From contig JACZZP010000015.1 of NCBI GenBank assembly GCA_015183035.1, forward strand, positions 1,550,001 to 1,614,000: 64,000 nt of DNA, read 5' to 3'. Positions 10,009 to 22,651 of this stretch are shown piece after piece. Numbering within the stretch: position 1 is the stretch's first letter; the number at the start of each line of letters is the position of its first letter. The DNA comes from Meloidogyne chitwoodi. Taxonomy: Eukaryota; Nematoda; Chromadorea; Rhabditida; Meloidogynidae. Under the pieces are notes generated by a model, which saw only the letters and a program-made list of their open reading frames with translations, was not told the DNA's origin and did not search any database. Made by a program: the position numbers and the translations under genes.

Positions 10009-13000
10009 TTATTTAATTCCAAAACCACTACTTCCACTACTACTTGCATCTGCAAAAAGATTGGGGGGAAACATACAAGTGCTAGTATCTACAGGTATTA
10101 CTGTATTAAATAATTTACTGAAAAATATAAAATATATTTTTGTTAAAATAATTTGAGAAAACCTGAAGCCATTTATTATTCCTTTTTGTTCAAGCATTTG
10201 CATAACAGCTGTTTCATAACGCTAAATTTTGGAAGAAATAATTTAATTAATTAATTAGTAATTAAATAATTTATTTTTTATTTTTATTAAATATATTTAA
10301 AATATAAGAGATTTAAATAAAAATAATTATTCTATAATAAAATATCTATTAGAATTAAATAAATAAATTAAAATTAAATAAAAAACTTGCTTGTTTATAT
10401 TCAACAGGTTCTCTAGCAAATACATAAAGTGGATAATTACAATTACTTGAAAGTATTACAAATTCATATTGTGCTTTTGAATTTAAAGGTCCAACAAATA
10501 TTACATGAACTTTAAAATTATAAAATAATATTTATAAATAAACAAATTAAATTTAATTAATTAACTGTCAACATCCTCTTGATGTGCAGTTGTTCTAAAA
10601 ATTAATTCTCCTTGTTGTTTTAATATTCCATAACCAGAATTTATTTTTGGTTTGCTATAAGGAGTTCCATCAGTTGAATACTTTAAAAAAAATTAATTTA
10701 AAAAATAGGAATAAAAAAACCTCAAAAACTTCAAAAATTGACCCAATTCCACCTCCATTAACATCAGAAATTTTTCGATAAGAGACTACAGAACAACCAC
10801 TTTGTGCTACTAGTGGGCTGTATACAACCTAAGTATTCTATGGGATTTAAATATTAAAAGAAAAATAAAATAAAAATATTTATTTGGGAAGAAAAGGGAT
10901 GAATATAAGTTTGTGTGAGAGGTTCAACTCTATTATTTAATAAAATTAAATTCCCTTCTCTTTTAATGTTTTTATGGACTTAATTTTAATAAATACAATA
11001 TAATTCATATTTGTTTATAAAAGGATAATTAGGGTCACCTGATACCACTGCCCCATTAAAGCATCCAATTGAAATTCTTGTACTACAACAGGTTTGGGTG
11101 AACATAAAGGACTGCTTGGTTGAACAATTAAATTTTGAATCATTTCCAAATTTTCACCAATAGCTTCTTGTTGTGCTTGAGTTAAAGTTAAAGGAGTTGA
11201 TGTATTTAATTCAGGAGAGGAGAAAAGGGCGGCGGCGGCAGCCGCTAAGGGACTGTTTGCAGGCAAAATAGAAGATAAACTTGAAAGAGCAGTTGAGACA
11301 TTTGTTGGGGTAGAATCGTTGTTTATAGGTGATTGGACAGAACCAGAAGTTAAGGCTTTATATAAAACCTAAAAATAAAATTGAGAATTTTATTTTTTAA
11401 ATTTATATTTTAAACTAACATTGCTAATTACTTGCTTTCCAGGCAATGGTGAATTACTTCCCCCTAATAATGACCCAACAGCTCGACCAATACCACTCGC
11501 ATCTGTCTGTGGCTTTCCATCTTTATTTAATCCAAACAAGTCCATTATTGTCCCAATAAGTCCCCCAGGGGCTGGTTCATCAATTGAGTCAGCAGAAGAG
11601 TCTCCATAAGAATCTTTTGAAGCACTGGATGTGAGGAAAGAAGAAGAACGAGGTTCAGATGCTGAGACTGAATTTGGACGTATTGGGTCTAGAGAAGCTG
11701 CTAAACCTAAACCACCATCAGGAATCTCAAATTTATTTTTTAAAGATTTTTAAAAAGTAATATTTTAACCTCAGGTTTCGAAACAAATCTGGGCAAATCA
11801 CTTAAAGGTTGTCTTAGTTGTTGAGGTTGTTGTCTTCTAATCTCTGATGGAAGGGCACTCATTGGGAATTTTGGTAATTTTGGAAAATCATTTGGAATTC
11901 CAGCTATTGAAGAAGGCGAAGTTTGTGGAGGTGGGTCAATTTTAGTATCAGAATCTGATGATATTTGTTTTGGAGATAAACGTTTATTATCATCTGATTT
12001 AGACAAAGAATGTTCATCAAGATGCTTAAAATATTTAATTAATAAAATATTTTATTAATTTATAAAAAGTAAAAAATGTCAATTCTATTTTAATTCATAA
12101 TAATTTAAATTTAAAAAATAATAATAAAACTTTGTTACCACAGGATTTGAATTTTCTTGAAAAGCAATTTTATTAGAACCACCATTAAATGAAAATCCTT
12201 GATTAAAGCCAGAAGGTAATTGAATATCTCCAGTATTTGGTGGACCACCTGATAAAAACTGTTCTACAGCTTTGCCAATTTGTTGTAATTGGTCAGGAGT
12301 TTCTGATTGTGGTGCTGGTGGAGGACGAGGATTTGATATCTTTTTAGTTAATTTTATTAATTAATTTTATTAAAAAAATAAAAAAAGAATAGAAATCTAT
12401 GACTTGAATTATTTATTAAATTAACTCAACATTCTCATATTTCTCCCAACACTCTCTTCTATATTTTCCTTATTTTTGTTCATCATTTAAGAAAGTTCCG
12501 TTTAGTAAATTTGTAAAAAATTATAAAATATTTAAAATTATAAAATATTTAAAATTATAAAATATTTAAAATTATAAAATATTTAAAATTATAAAATATT
12601 TAAAATTATAAAATATTTAAAATTATAAAATATTTAAAATTATAAAATATTTAAAATTATAAAATATTTAAAATTATAAAATATTTAAAATTATAAAATA
12701 TTTAAAATTATAAAATATTTAAAATTATAAAATATTTAAAATTATAAAATATTTAAAATTATAAAATATTTAAAATTATAAAATATTTAAAATTATAAAA
12801 TATTTAAAATTATAAAATATTTAAAATTATAAAATATTTAAAATTATAACATATTTAAAATTATAACATATTTAGTATTCGATGAAAATAACAAAAAAAA
12901 AAAAATTAAAATAATAATGAAAAAATTTAAAAATTAAAAAAAACTATAATTAATAATTCTACTAACTCAGAAGTAAATTTTTAATATTATTCTGACCATT

Positions 13001-13465
13001 ATTTAACCCATAATTTTAAAATGGATCAAATTCGTGATCCTTTTTCTTCCTAAATTTTGAACAAAAAAGAATAGAAAATATGGGAAGGTATGAAAATGTG
13101 GGGGGATTTAAATAATTTCCAATAATAAATTTTTTGAAATTATTAAACAAATATATAATAATAATAATATTTACTTCATATGTTTTTTCAGGAAAATAAC
13201 CTCCAGGTCTAGGTGCAATTAATGTATCAACTAATTCTCTTGCATGACCATCTAATTCAAAATATTTTGCCAAATCTGGTGCTATTGTTGGTTTTGGGGC
13301 AAAATTTTGATTTCCAAATAAATCATTTTGTCCATTAATTTTATTAATAAATATAATTAAATAAATTAAGTAAATAATTGGATTAAATGATTTTTGTAAT
13401 AGTCTTCTCTTTTTACTAAATATTCTCAAATTTGTTATTTTTATTTGTTTATTAATTATTAACAT
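10009..13465 (-). CDS. Secreted lipocalin-domain protein with long low-complexity N-terminus
   Basis: Ten exons: 13465-13175, 12339-12139, 12024-11770, 11725-11420, 11368-11039, 10828-10721, 10680-10566, 10509-10391, 10221-10163 and 10117-10009. They sum to 631 codons (630 aa). The ATG is directly preceded by TTTTTAG, which could be a spliced-leader acceptor. A hydrophobic segment at about residues 29-45 (PIIYLIYLIIFINKINGQ) is the likely signal sequence. Residues 98-440 are Pro/Ser/Gly-rich. The lipocalin GxW signature lies at about residues 450-461 (ALMGQWYQVVYSP), followed by a Cys (SGCSVVSYRK) and further beta-strand-like segments with Cys near NCNYPLYVFAREPVEY and TCMFPP. Lipocalins bind small hydrophobic ligands outside the cell; the ligand here cannot be told. 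Intron 8 has a GC-AG boundary, and intron 1 contains a 17-bp satellite. Confidence 0.82.
12521..12874. repeat. 17-bp tandem satellite inside lipocalin intron 1
   Basis: The unit TTATAAAATATTTAAAA is repeated about 21 times with near-perfect identity. The last two copies share an A-to-C change (ATAACATATTT). Confidence 0.95.
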
Positions 13466-16400
13466 CTAAAAATAATTAAATTTATTTAAATTAAAATTTT
13501 TTCCAATTTTTTAGTCAAAATATAAAAATAATCAAGTCTTTGAATAATTCAAAAAAAAATATTGGATCTTTTTCAAGCATTTTGGATTTTTCTAAAAATC
13601 CTCTTAATAAAAAGGAAAGAAAAAGCAGCCGAAAATTATGCTGAATGAGTGCGGGAATGTTTGATAATATTGATGGATATAAAAATGTAAAAATAAATAT
13701 ACAATTCACAATATATATCGCCTCTGGCGATTGACTAAAATTTATTTTTTAAAAGGAAAAGTATTTATTAGAGTGAAAATAGAGAAAAGTGAAAAAAGTG
13801 GAGGATAGTGAAATGGTCGTCCATTTAAGGATATTAATAAAAATAAAAAAGAGAATGTTACAATAAAAAGAAATTATTTGCCGATTGGAGTTTCATATAT
13901 TTTTTAAAACATTTCTTGTTCCAAAAAAAGAAAAAAAGAAGGAAGAGCAGGAATGTAAGAAAAGAGAATTTTATTAAAATTTTTGATCATTTTAAATATT
14001 AAACATTAATTTTTTGGAAAAAAAAGATTTTCTATTTAATTGAACGATAGAAATTTATTTTAATTGAGAACTAAACAAAATAATAAAATCTCAAAAAATT
14101 CCTCAATTTTTATTTTAAAAATTTATAAATATATTCAAATTTAAATAAATTAGTAATTTATTTTATATAAATTAATTTATTAAAAATAATTTGTAAATTT
14201 TGATTAATTATTTATTTAAATAATCATTTTTATTTATTTTTAATTTTAATTAAATATTATTTAATTTAATATATTAAATTAATTAAATTAATAATTTTTA
14301 AATAGGGTTAAAAAATACTTTTTTAAAATAATATAATAATAGTCTAAAATCTATAATAAAAAATTAATTTAATTTTAATCAATAAAAATTAGAATAAATA
14401 TATTTTAATAATTAAATATTTAGGATTAAAAAAAGAAGAATAATCTGAAGAAGCATTCAGCATTTTTATTCCTTTTGTTTTTCTCTTTTCTTTTTTTACT
14501 TCAGACATCTTCCTCTTTTTTCTAAATTTTATTAAATATAAATAAATATATACTATTTATCTTTTTTCTTTTAATTAATCAGCATAAATCATCTAATTAA
14601 TTATAAGCTTATATCTTAATCCCAAATAATATTTAATTTTATTTTTTGGTAAAAAAATATTCTTCTCATTTTCATTAAATGTTTGACCTAATTTTTGTAA
14701 AAATATATATTCTCTTTTTCTTTTCCTAATATAAAATTATATTTATAAAATATTCGCGCAACTATTTCTTCTTCAAAAAGAGATTGACCTGGATATTCTT
14801 CCTGAAAACAGAAAATGGCAGAAAATAAAAGAATGAGATGTTTAATTTTATTTAGAAGAAATATATTTTTGATAATTAAAAGTGTTAAATATTAAATTTA
14901 AAAAATAAAGTTTTTTATAGAAAAATTATTAATTTAAAATAAATGTAATTATTAGCAAATTAAAAAAAAATAAAAAATAAATTACTATTAATTCTATAAA
15001 ATTTTTAAATGATATTTATTTTAAAAAAATAAAACTAATTTGTAAGATTAAAAAAAATCAGAAACTTAATTGTTTATTAGAATTTAATAAAAATGTTAGA
15101 AATTATCAATAAAATCTTTATTTAATTAAAAATTAAAAATCAAGTTTAAACTAAACTGTGTATTATAAAAGCATGAAATTGTCAATTTTTGTCATAACCT
15201 GTCAAATAATTCTTCATTTAAAAAATTAGCTTCGCGTCGTTATTATTGCTACAACTTCATATTCCTTCGGAATGGTCTCAATTGCTTCATTTTTGCAATT
15301 CATGGCAGCTCTGTTGGTCTTTGGAAGTGTTAATTGTGTTGAATCTGTTGTTGGACATGGCAAACATAAGCTGGTTAACGGAGAGATTAAAGAATTAAAT
15401 AACAACACAGTGATTGCCCAAAATGATGATGACATTAAAAGATACAAGGAATTGGATGGCTCATGTGACGTTGAAATGGACAAGGACAAAAATATGTAAG
15501 TAGAAAATTAATAAATAATTTAATATAGTATATTAATAATTTATTTTTTTAACAGAATGCTTTGGTATAAGAAAAATTCAAATACAACGAAAAATGGCTG
15601 TTCTGTTGATTTTGTCGCAAAGAAAGAAGGTCAAATTTCATTGGAATTTGGAATTCAGAACAGTGACAAGTTGACTGGCTGCATTGGAAGTCAAGTGAAA
15701 TATGATTTCTCAATTACATCCATAAATAATACGTAGATGGATGATTTTCTTTATTTAATAAATTTTTATTATTTAAGGTTATCGTTTGCTTTCAGCCTCA
15801 AAGATGATGAATTTAAAGAATTAAAGAATGGACCTAAAGAAGGCAAAGAAAGTGATTGCAATAATAAAGAAAAATGTAAGGGATGCCTAAATTCTACAGC
15901 TTTCTACTCAATCGGCTGGAAAGGATGGACAAAAATATTTGAATCAAACTTTAGTTTTATTTGCTTTATAAATACAGGTAGGAAAATTTAATTTTTTGAT
16001 TATTCTAATTTAAATTTAGTTGGTGAGGCATTTAATGTTGTTAGCGATCTAGGAAAGATGGGAAGTAAAGAAAAAGAAGAAAATATTCATAACATATCTT
16101 TAAAGCTTTTCATCGGAGAAAAGTTTCGTTTTGAATCGGAGGAGGATAATGCACTTAATACCACTTTTTGTTACAAAAAGCTTCTTAAACCAGAAAAGTG
16201 GAATATTACGGACGAGAAGTATATTAATGATGAAAACTTTACAAGCCTTTTTACTTTCCACGTTATGCCAATTGATGCTATGCGAAAAACATTGCAGAAG
16301 ATTTTGTTAAATTGCAATGAAGGTGATACAATGGAAAAGTGCAAAAATGATACATCAATGCTAGAATGTGACAAAATGTTCATAAAATTTGTAATATTAA

Positions 16401-16770
16401 TAATATTATTTTTAAATTTAAATTTTTATTTAATAAGGATAAAGAACACTTCCAACTTCTCGTTCCTCCAATTCCTCCAACGACTGAAAGTACTACTACA
16501 AGTACTACAACATATATAACTACTAAAACTTCTGAAGAATCTCCACAAAATACGACTACCATAAGACCAAAAATTACTGATAAACCAGAAAATGAAGATT
16601 CAGGAATTAGCATATTTACTATAATTCTGATTATTGTTGCAATTATAATATTGTAAGTTTTAAAAGAATAAATAAATTAAATATTTAATAAATTTACAGT
16701 CCTTTATCAGTCATCTGCCTTCTAATCTGGTTCTTTGTATGTCGAAAGAAGGATAAAGAAGAAAAGCCAA
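13382..16770 (+). repeat. Left arm of a large inverted duplication
   Basis: Recurs in reverse complement at about 56562-60334. It covers the first part of lipocalin exon 1, the whole intergenic stretch 13466-15271, and gene A1 up to its last exon. Shared landmarks include the TATATATCGCCTCTGGCGATTGACTAAA block (13706-13740 versus 59955-59985) and the ATATAAGCTTATAATTAATTAG block. The gap 13466-15271 otherwise shows no gene of its own. Confidence 0.85.
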
Positions 16771-17072
16771 AAGAACCAGATTATTTTGCTACTACTGCTG
16801 GTATTTCTCAATCAACAAAAACAAACAAATCTGTAAAAACTGTCGCTTCTGTTAAAAAAGATCCTCCTACGGATGTTGAAACAAAATTGGATGAAGCAAA
16901 AGATGATCCAGCTAATGTTGTTAAGACAAAATCTGATCCTTTGGATGAGACAAAAACTGGTGTTGGAACAAAAATGGATCAAAACAAGACAAATTCTGGA
17001 GATTCTAAAATCAATGCTGGAACTGCCGTTTCTATGAGTAAAACTGAAAAGGATGATAAAGATATTTATTAA
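15272..17072 (+). CDS. A1: six-exon type I membrane protein, unrecognised family
   Basis: Exons 15272-15495, 15556-15732, 15778-15977, 16020-16390, 16438-16652 and 16700-17072 sum to 520 codons (519 aa). The signal peptide MVSIASFLQFMAALLVFGSV ends near SVNC. Ectodomain landmarks: VVGHGKHKLVNGEIKELN, GSCDVEM, a Cys-containing NGCSVDFV, FSLKDDEF with LKNGP, YSIGW, and KPEKWNITDEKY with LFTFHVMP. Several Asn-x-Ser/Thr sites suggest glycosylation. A Thr/Ser-rich stalk (PPTTESTTTSTTTY) precedes a transmembrane helix (ISIFTIILIIVAIIILFPLS) and a charged tail ending KDDKDIY. It is closest to A3, whose flanks are duplicated with it, and lies 1.3 kb upstream of A2 in the same direction. No function is recognised. 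Confidence 0.9.
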
Positions 17073-18341
17073 AGAAATTGTGTGATACTCTTGTTTGGTA
17101 TAATCGCTGTAATTGTATGTTTAGGTATATTTCTCTCATAACTATGTAATCATTTAATTATATATAGTCATTCCATTATCTTAATTTCCCTATTATTTTT
17201 CCTATAAGATTCCATTTCTGTAATATGCTTTAATATGTCATAATAAATAGGTATATAATATTAAATAAATAAATTATTATTTTTTAAAGTGTAATACATA
17301 AATTAGTAGCATTGTGATTTATTTTAAGACTTCATATATAAAAAATACTATCTCCTCCAAAACTTCTTTTTGTTTTGACCATTTTGGGAAAGAATGGATT
17401 ACCAGCGTACGGATATAGAATTTTGAGGCACAGATATGGATAAAGACCACACGAATATATCCGTATACGAATATAAAATTCGTATAAGTGCATCACTTGT
17501 TTGTACATCATAATTTACTCTAATTATTGTGTAAAATGGGAACTTCATAATTTATAAAAAAAATTTAGTTTTTTTGAACTGGAACTATAAAAATTAAAAA
17601 TGCAGTTCCGGAAATGGAAATGCAAAAATTCAAAAACAAGTTCCGGAACTGGAACCGGTTCCATGGAAATTTTGGAACTTTTGCATCACTGACGGTGAAA
17701 AATTACATTTGAATGATGCTGGAAGTGATCTCAAAAATGCCACCGCGAAGGTGAAGGAAAGGGGGAGCGGAGACGAACCTACTCTAAAGTGAATGCTTGA
17801 AAAATTAAAATTATTTAAAAAAAAATTCAATAAATTTGCTTTAATTTTACTTTTCAATTCAATAAATATTCTTAAATTTTTAAATAATTTTTTTTATTAA
17901 TTTAAATTCCTTAGAAGAATTTAAGTGGAAAAACGTTAGCTAAAAAACCAATCTTAATTTAATTAAATGAAAATTAAAAAAAATAAAATAATTTTTCTTA
18001 ATTAAGGTAATAAATAAATAAAATTCTAATAAAAATGACTAATATTATTATTTTAATATTTTCTTTAATTCTTTTCTTTACTCAATTTGACCATACCCAT
18101 GGAGCCAACCGGTTCAATTAAACTACAAAATTTCCCTTTTTTTAAAATCTAACAAAACCTTTAACCTAATAAGACGAGACAGGAAATAACAAGAAAATGA
18201 TAATGTCGCCGACGATTTCTCCTCTCATTTTTTTACTATAAAAGCATCATATTTTTTATCCAATTTACATTCTTCAATTTGCAACAACTACAACCAGACA
18301 ACAATCTCTTCAATTCGAAACAGCGTCAAAACGTGTCAAGG
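17073..18341. other. Intergenic with degenerate repeats
   Basis: Between A1 and A2. Segment 17390-17500 has repeated CGTATA/CGAATATA motifs. Segment 17570-17700 is dense in GTTCCGGAAC/GGAACC palindromes and looks like an old, unclassified transposable-element remnant. The A2 promoter would lie at about 18180-18340 (a TATAAAAGC motif is near 18238). Confidence 0.5.
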
Positions 18342-20270
18342 ATGACAAAGATCTGTCGCTGCACTTCTAACGCCAACTTCTCTATGTCGCTTCTACAAAG
18401 TTCTCTTCTACTCTTCGGCATTGCTCTGCTGCTGCTTGGAGGCGAAGTTCAGTGCGATATAGTTGGCCTTGGCAAACACACGGTGGACATCAGCAAAGGA
18501 ATAATCAACAAAGTGAATGGCAATTTTGAGCTCATCATGCCTAATGGGAACCTAACTGCGCTGAAAGCATTGCCAGACGCATGTGATGATGTGACCTTCG
18601 AAGGCGAAAGAATGTGAATTTAAAAATAAAATTAATAAAAATTTATTTTTTCTTTTGCAGAAAGGTTGGATACAAAAAGAACAGCAAAGCAGCAAAGGAG
18701 GGATGTGCTCTGGATTTGCTCGTCACGACTAATTCATCTGATAAATTCACCTTGGATATTGGTGTCAGTTACTCTGAAAAGTTAAGCAAGTGCTTGGTTG
18801 TTAGTAATTTTTCAAACGAAAACCTGTGAGCAATAAATCATTACTTCAAACTTTTTTTCCTTTTTATCAGATTGCCGTTCACATACAGTCTGAATGAAGG
18901 AGAGTTCGAAGATCTAAGGAAGAATGGACCTAAGAAAGGCAACAATGAGTCGTGCCAAGACCCGGATGGATGCATGAAGAGACATTATGGCAACTGTATG
19001 GAAGTGGCTGACTTTATGGTTGGATTTACGCATGAAAATTTTGGATATATAAAAAATTACATAAAACAAAGTAAGTGGTTATTTATTTTTATTTTATAAT
19101 TTATTTTTGGAATTTTAGTTGACGAGCCGGCTGGATGGGTTTGCGAAGCGAATAAGGGGAGCTTCTTTATTACGGATTCGTTCTTCCAGCTGGATATTAC
19201 AATCGAAGATAAGACAAAATGGACAACAAGGAAAGAAGACCATAGTAAATGCAGCAGCGATGGCGGCCTTGAAATGGACGATTGGAGAGTGGTATGCTAC
19301 ATGTTGGACAAGACAAAAAACACGCTACGTAAAGTCCGCCGATGGAAGATTGTAGATAATAAATTCGACACTATGAAGAACTACACCCATTTAATCACCT
19401 TCTACATGTTGCCACAGAAATCAGCGCACAAGCAGAAATTTAATAACAAGGTTTGGTACGATGTTCAGAAAGATAAATTAGATGGCCCAAATTGTGACAT
19501 GTACGTCAGATTTGTAAGTTAATCAAATAATTCTAAATTTTTGTAATTTTTGATTTTTTTTAAGCCCAATAGCTACAGACTGCTCGGTCCAACTTCAGCA
19601 CCGAAACCTGAACTCGTTACTTCAATGCATGCAACAACTACTACTACAACCTATAAAACTTCTAAAACTTCTACATCTAAAACTAAAATCAGTTCAGTTG
19701 GTTCTACTTCAAAAACTAAAATCAGTTCAATTGGTTCTACTTCAAGAATTGAAAGTAGTTCAATTGAGGCTACTATTGAATATTCATCTACTAAAACTTC
19801 TAGAAAAAGAACTAAGTCTACCAGAAGACCAAAAACTACTAATGAATCAAAGACAGAGGACTCAGGAATTAGCATAGTTGCTATAATTCTGATTATTGCT
19901 GGAATTATAATATTGTAAGTTTTAAAAGAATAAATTACTTAAATATTTAATAAATTTTAGGATTTTATTGGTCATCGGCATTCTAATCTGGTTCTTTGTA
20001 TTTCGAGGAAAGAATGAAGAAAATCCAAAAGAAATTAATTCTACTCAACAAACAAATTCTGGTTCTCCAATTTCAAAAGATGATAATGAAGTACAAACTA
20101 ATCCTTTAGAAATAGCAAAAGAAGAAGATCATCCACTTACTGTTATTCAAACACAAGTTGATCGTTTTAGTGATGCAGATACTGTTGTTGGAACACAAAT
20201 GGCTCTTGAAGATTCTAGAATTATTGGGGGAGTTGATGTTCCTGAAACTATAAAATTGGATGAAGAATAG
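18342..20270 (+). CDS. A2: six-exon type I membrane protein, G+C-richer ectodomain
   Basis: Exons 18342-18613, 18661-18825, 18871-19070, 19119-19513, 19565-19914 and 19961-20270 sum to 564 codons (563 aa). The ATG at 18384 would give 549 aa and an equally good signal peptide (MSLLQSSLLLFGIALLLLGG). Intron phases match the other members. Family landmarks are present but diverged: GLGKHTVD, GCALDLLV, FTYSLNEGEFEDLRKNGP, RRWKIVDNKF and LITFYMLP. The stalk contains a short internal repeat (SKTKISSVGST / SKTKISSIGST). The transmembrane exon (EDSGISIVAIILIIAGIIIL) and the intron after it are nearly the same as in A1. Exons 1-4 use clearly more G and C at third positions than A0, A1 or the 3' exons, so the gene looks mosaic. 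Function unknown. Confidence 0.88.
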
Positions 20271-21055
20271 GAAGAAGAAGAAGAAAATAAATAAGAAAAT
20301 ATTATATAAAAGTGATTTTAATTAAAATAAGATATAATCTTTGTAATATTAAATATATATTGTTGTTAGGTATTATTATTTTTAAATAAAAGTTGTATTG
20401 TATTTTTTAATTTTGATCATATATTAGCCTCCTGTATTTAAATGAATGTAATAAATTTTATTAAATAAATTAATTGTTTCCTTAATTTTTTACATTTTTT
20501 CACTTTAATATAAACCAGGGATGGGAAAACTTCTCCTTCCATCTTCTACCTTTTTAGGACATTTTCCTTCCACCTTCCATCTACTTTTTATTTTTTCTTC
20601 CACTTTCCACCTTCCACATTTTATTTTCGGATTTTGCCCATCCCTGTTAAATACCTATATATTAAAAAAAAATATTTTAAGAAAATTTTTTTAAATCTGA
20701 ACTTTTTATATTTCTTTACACAGCTTGAATTTACAAATACTTATATATTATTATTTAAATAAAATTGCAGCAATTATATGTCTTTTTGGGTAAAAATGAA
20801 ATTTGTTTAAAAAATTTTAAAAAAGAAATAAATTATTTAAAAAAATATAAAAAGAAAATAATAAAAATGTGTTCAAAATTAAGACATTAAAAATATTATA
20901 AAAATGAAAAAAAAATTATTTTATTTTATTTGAATATTTTAGGTTAAAATTATTTTTTTTTTTAATATTTAAAAATTATTATTATGTACTTATATTAAAT
21001 AAAATTTGTTAAATAATTAAAAAAAATTTTTATTTTAAAATTGTTATTAATAAAT
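20271..21055. other. Intergenic with one small inverted-repeat element
   Basis: Between A2 and the BTB gene. It contains the element at 20516-20646; the rest is A+T-rich with no gene seen. Confidence 0.6.
20516..20646. mobile_element. MITE-like element, CAGGGATGGG termini
   Basis: 131 bp ending in inverted repeats CAGGGATGGG / CCCATCCCTG around a pyrimidine-rich core (CTTCCA, CTTCCACCTTCCA). CAGGGATGGGCAA-type ends are typical of hAT-family miniature elements. I see no clear 8-bp target duplication. A diverged relative lies at 49214-49344. Confidence 0.6.
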
Positions 21056-22651
21056 ATGGTAAGAAAATATTAACAAATAAATTTTTTTTAATTAAAATTT
21101 TTTAATTTATATATAAATTGATAAAATTAAATAATTATATGAATTAGTAAATTAAAAATCAAATTTTAAATTTTTTTTAAAGAGTTCCAAAATTAAATTT
21201 GGTGATGAAAATGAAGGTAGTGGAATACCTTTTTATGGAAGTGGAAGTATTCTTCGTACTTTGGGGACAGAACGCCAAGCAATGCATGGATATGGGAATG
21301 GAACACGTGTTTTACAACAAAATGGAAGAGTTCATACTGATGATATTTTGGTTATTTTATTTAAATTTTAAAATTTAATATTGGTGGAAATCGTTTAGTA
21401 ATTTTGAGAATTTCAAGAGATTTTCCTAATTTATCTAAAAATTATTAAAAAAAAAAAAGAAAAATAGATAACTTGGTAAAATAATAAAAATCTTTAAAAT
21501 AAATTTAAAAGAGGAAATATTTTATTTAAATATAAAAAATAATATTTTTAAGAATATCAACGTTGGTGGCAAAAAATTTACGGTTTTAATTTTTAAATTT
21601 TATTCAAAATATTTAATTTAATAAAATTATTTATAGGTTAGAAGAAGTGATATGTTAGCAGATCCAAGAAGGTTAAAATAATTAATTTTTATAAAAATAA
21701 TATATTCACAAAAGTTTGAAAAATACGAGTAATAATAGGCAGTAAAATAAATTATAGAATAAATTAGGAACTATAAATAATTTTTCAATAATATTTTATT
21801 TAAATTTAAAAAAATGTTTAATTTAAATTTAAAATTAATTTTAAATTAAAATTTTTATTTTTTAAGCAAATTGGCCGATTGGTTTAGACCCGGTGCTATT
21901 CGATTAATTCCAACAGATAGAGCAGGAAATGTTTTTATTGATTCAGATTCAAAAACTTTTCGTCATATTTTGGCTTATTTAAGATTTAAAAAGGAACGAT
22001 TTGTTTGTTCTTTGGGTAAAAATATAAATAAATTAATTAAAATAAATAAAATTTAATAAAGCTCTTCCTTCACTTCCTGATGAATTAGCAAAATTAATAG
22101 GAGAATGTGAAGCTTTTAATTTAGCAGAATTACGTGAAATTGCTTTGGAAATGTTAAATAAATATTTAAGAATGGAAGAACAACATTATGTATTTTTATT
22201 TAATTAAATATTTCTCTTATTTATTAATTTACAATTAAAGTTAATATTTTATTTAATCTTATTAAATAATTAAAAAAATAATAAATAATATATTAATTAA
22301 ATTTTTAATTTATTTAAAATTTAGTTAAGGGTAAAATGCTCTTTTTTGTTTAAATTCTCAAAATAATGTTTAAATAAAATATTAATTTTATCCAAAAAAT
22401 TAAAATTTTAATTTTTAGATGACTTCTTATGTACAAATGACAGTTCGTGATTTAGAAGCTTGGCAATTTGAAAAAGAACAGGTAAAAATAAATATTAAAT
22501 TTATTTTAAAAAATTAATTTTAATAAAGCAATCAAGTATTTCTGAAAGAATAAGTCCAATAATACAAAAACAAGAAAAACAACAAATTATGGATAAATTA
22601 GAGAAAAAGACAAAAAGAGAAAATTCTTATGATGAATGGGATAATATTTAA
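21056..22651 (+). CDS. KCTD-type BTB (T1) domain protein
   Basis: Exons 21056-21058 (ATG alone), 21183-21350, 21553-21582, 21637-21671, 21867-22015, 22062-22189, 22419-22481 and 22529-22651 sum to 233 codons (232 aa). After about 57 N-terminal residues a potassium-channel tetramerisation (T1/BTB) fold begins: INVGGKKFT, then VRRSDMLADPRSKLADWF, FIDSDSKTFRHILAYLRF and an LPDELAKLIGECEAFNLAEL segment. The C-terminus is charged and helical. KCTD proteins oligomerise through this domain and often serve as Cullin-3 adaptors or regulators. The start exon is the least certain part, because an initiator codon split off alone by an intron is unusual though possible. A near-duplicate of exon 3 (AATATTGGTGGAAATCG) sits unused near 21378. 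Confidence 0.8.

Noticed and set aside
12521..12874. CRISPR-like array
   Set aside because: There are no spacers; it is a plain head-to-tail 17-bp satellite in a eukaryotic intron.
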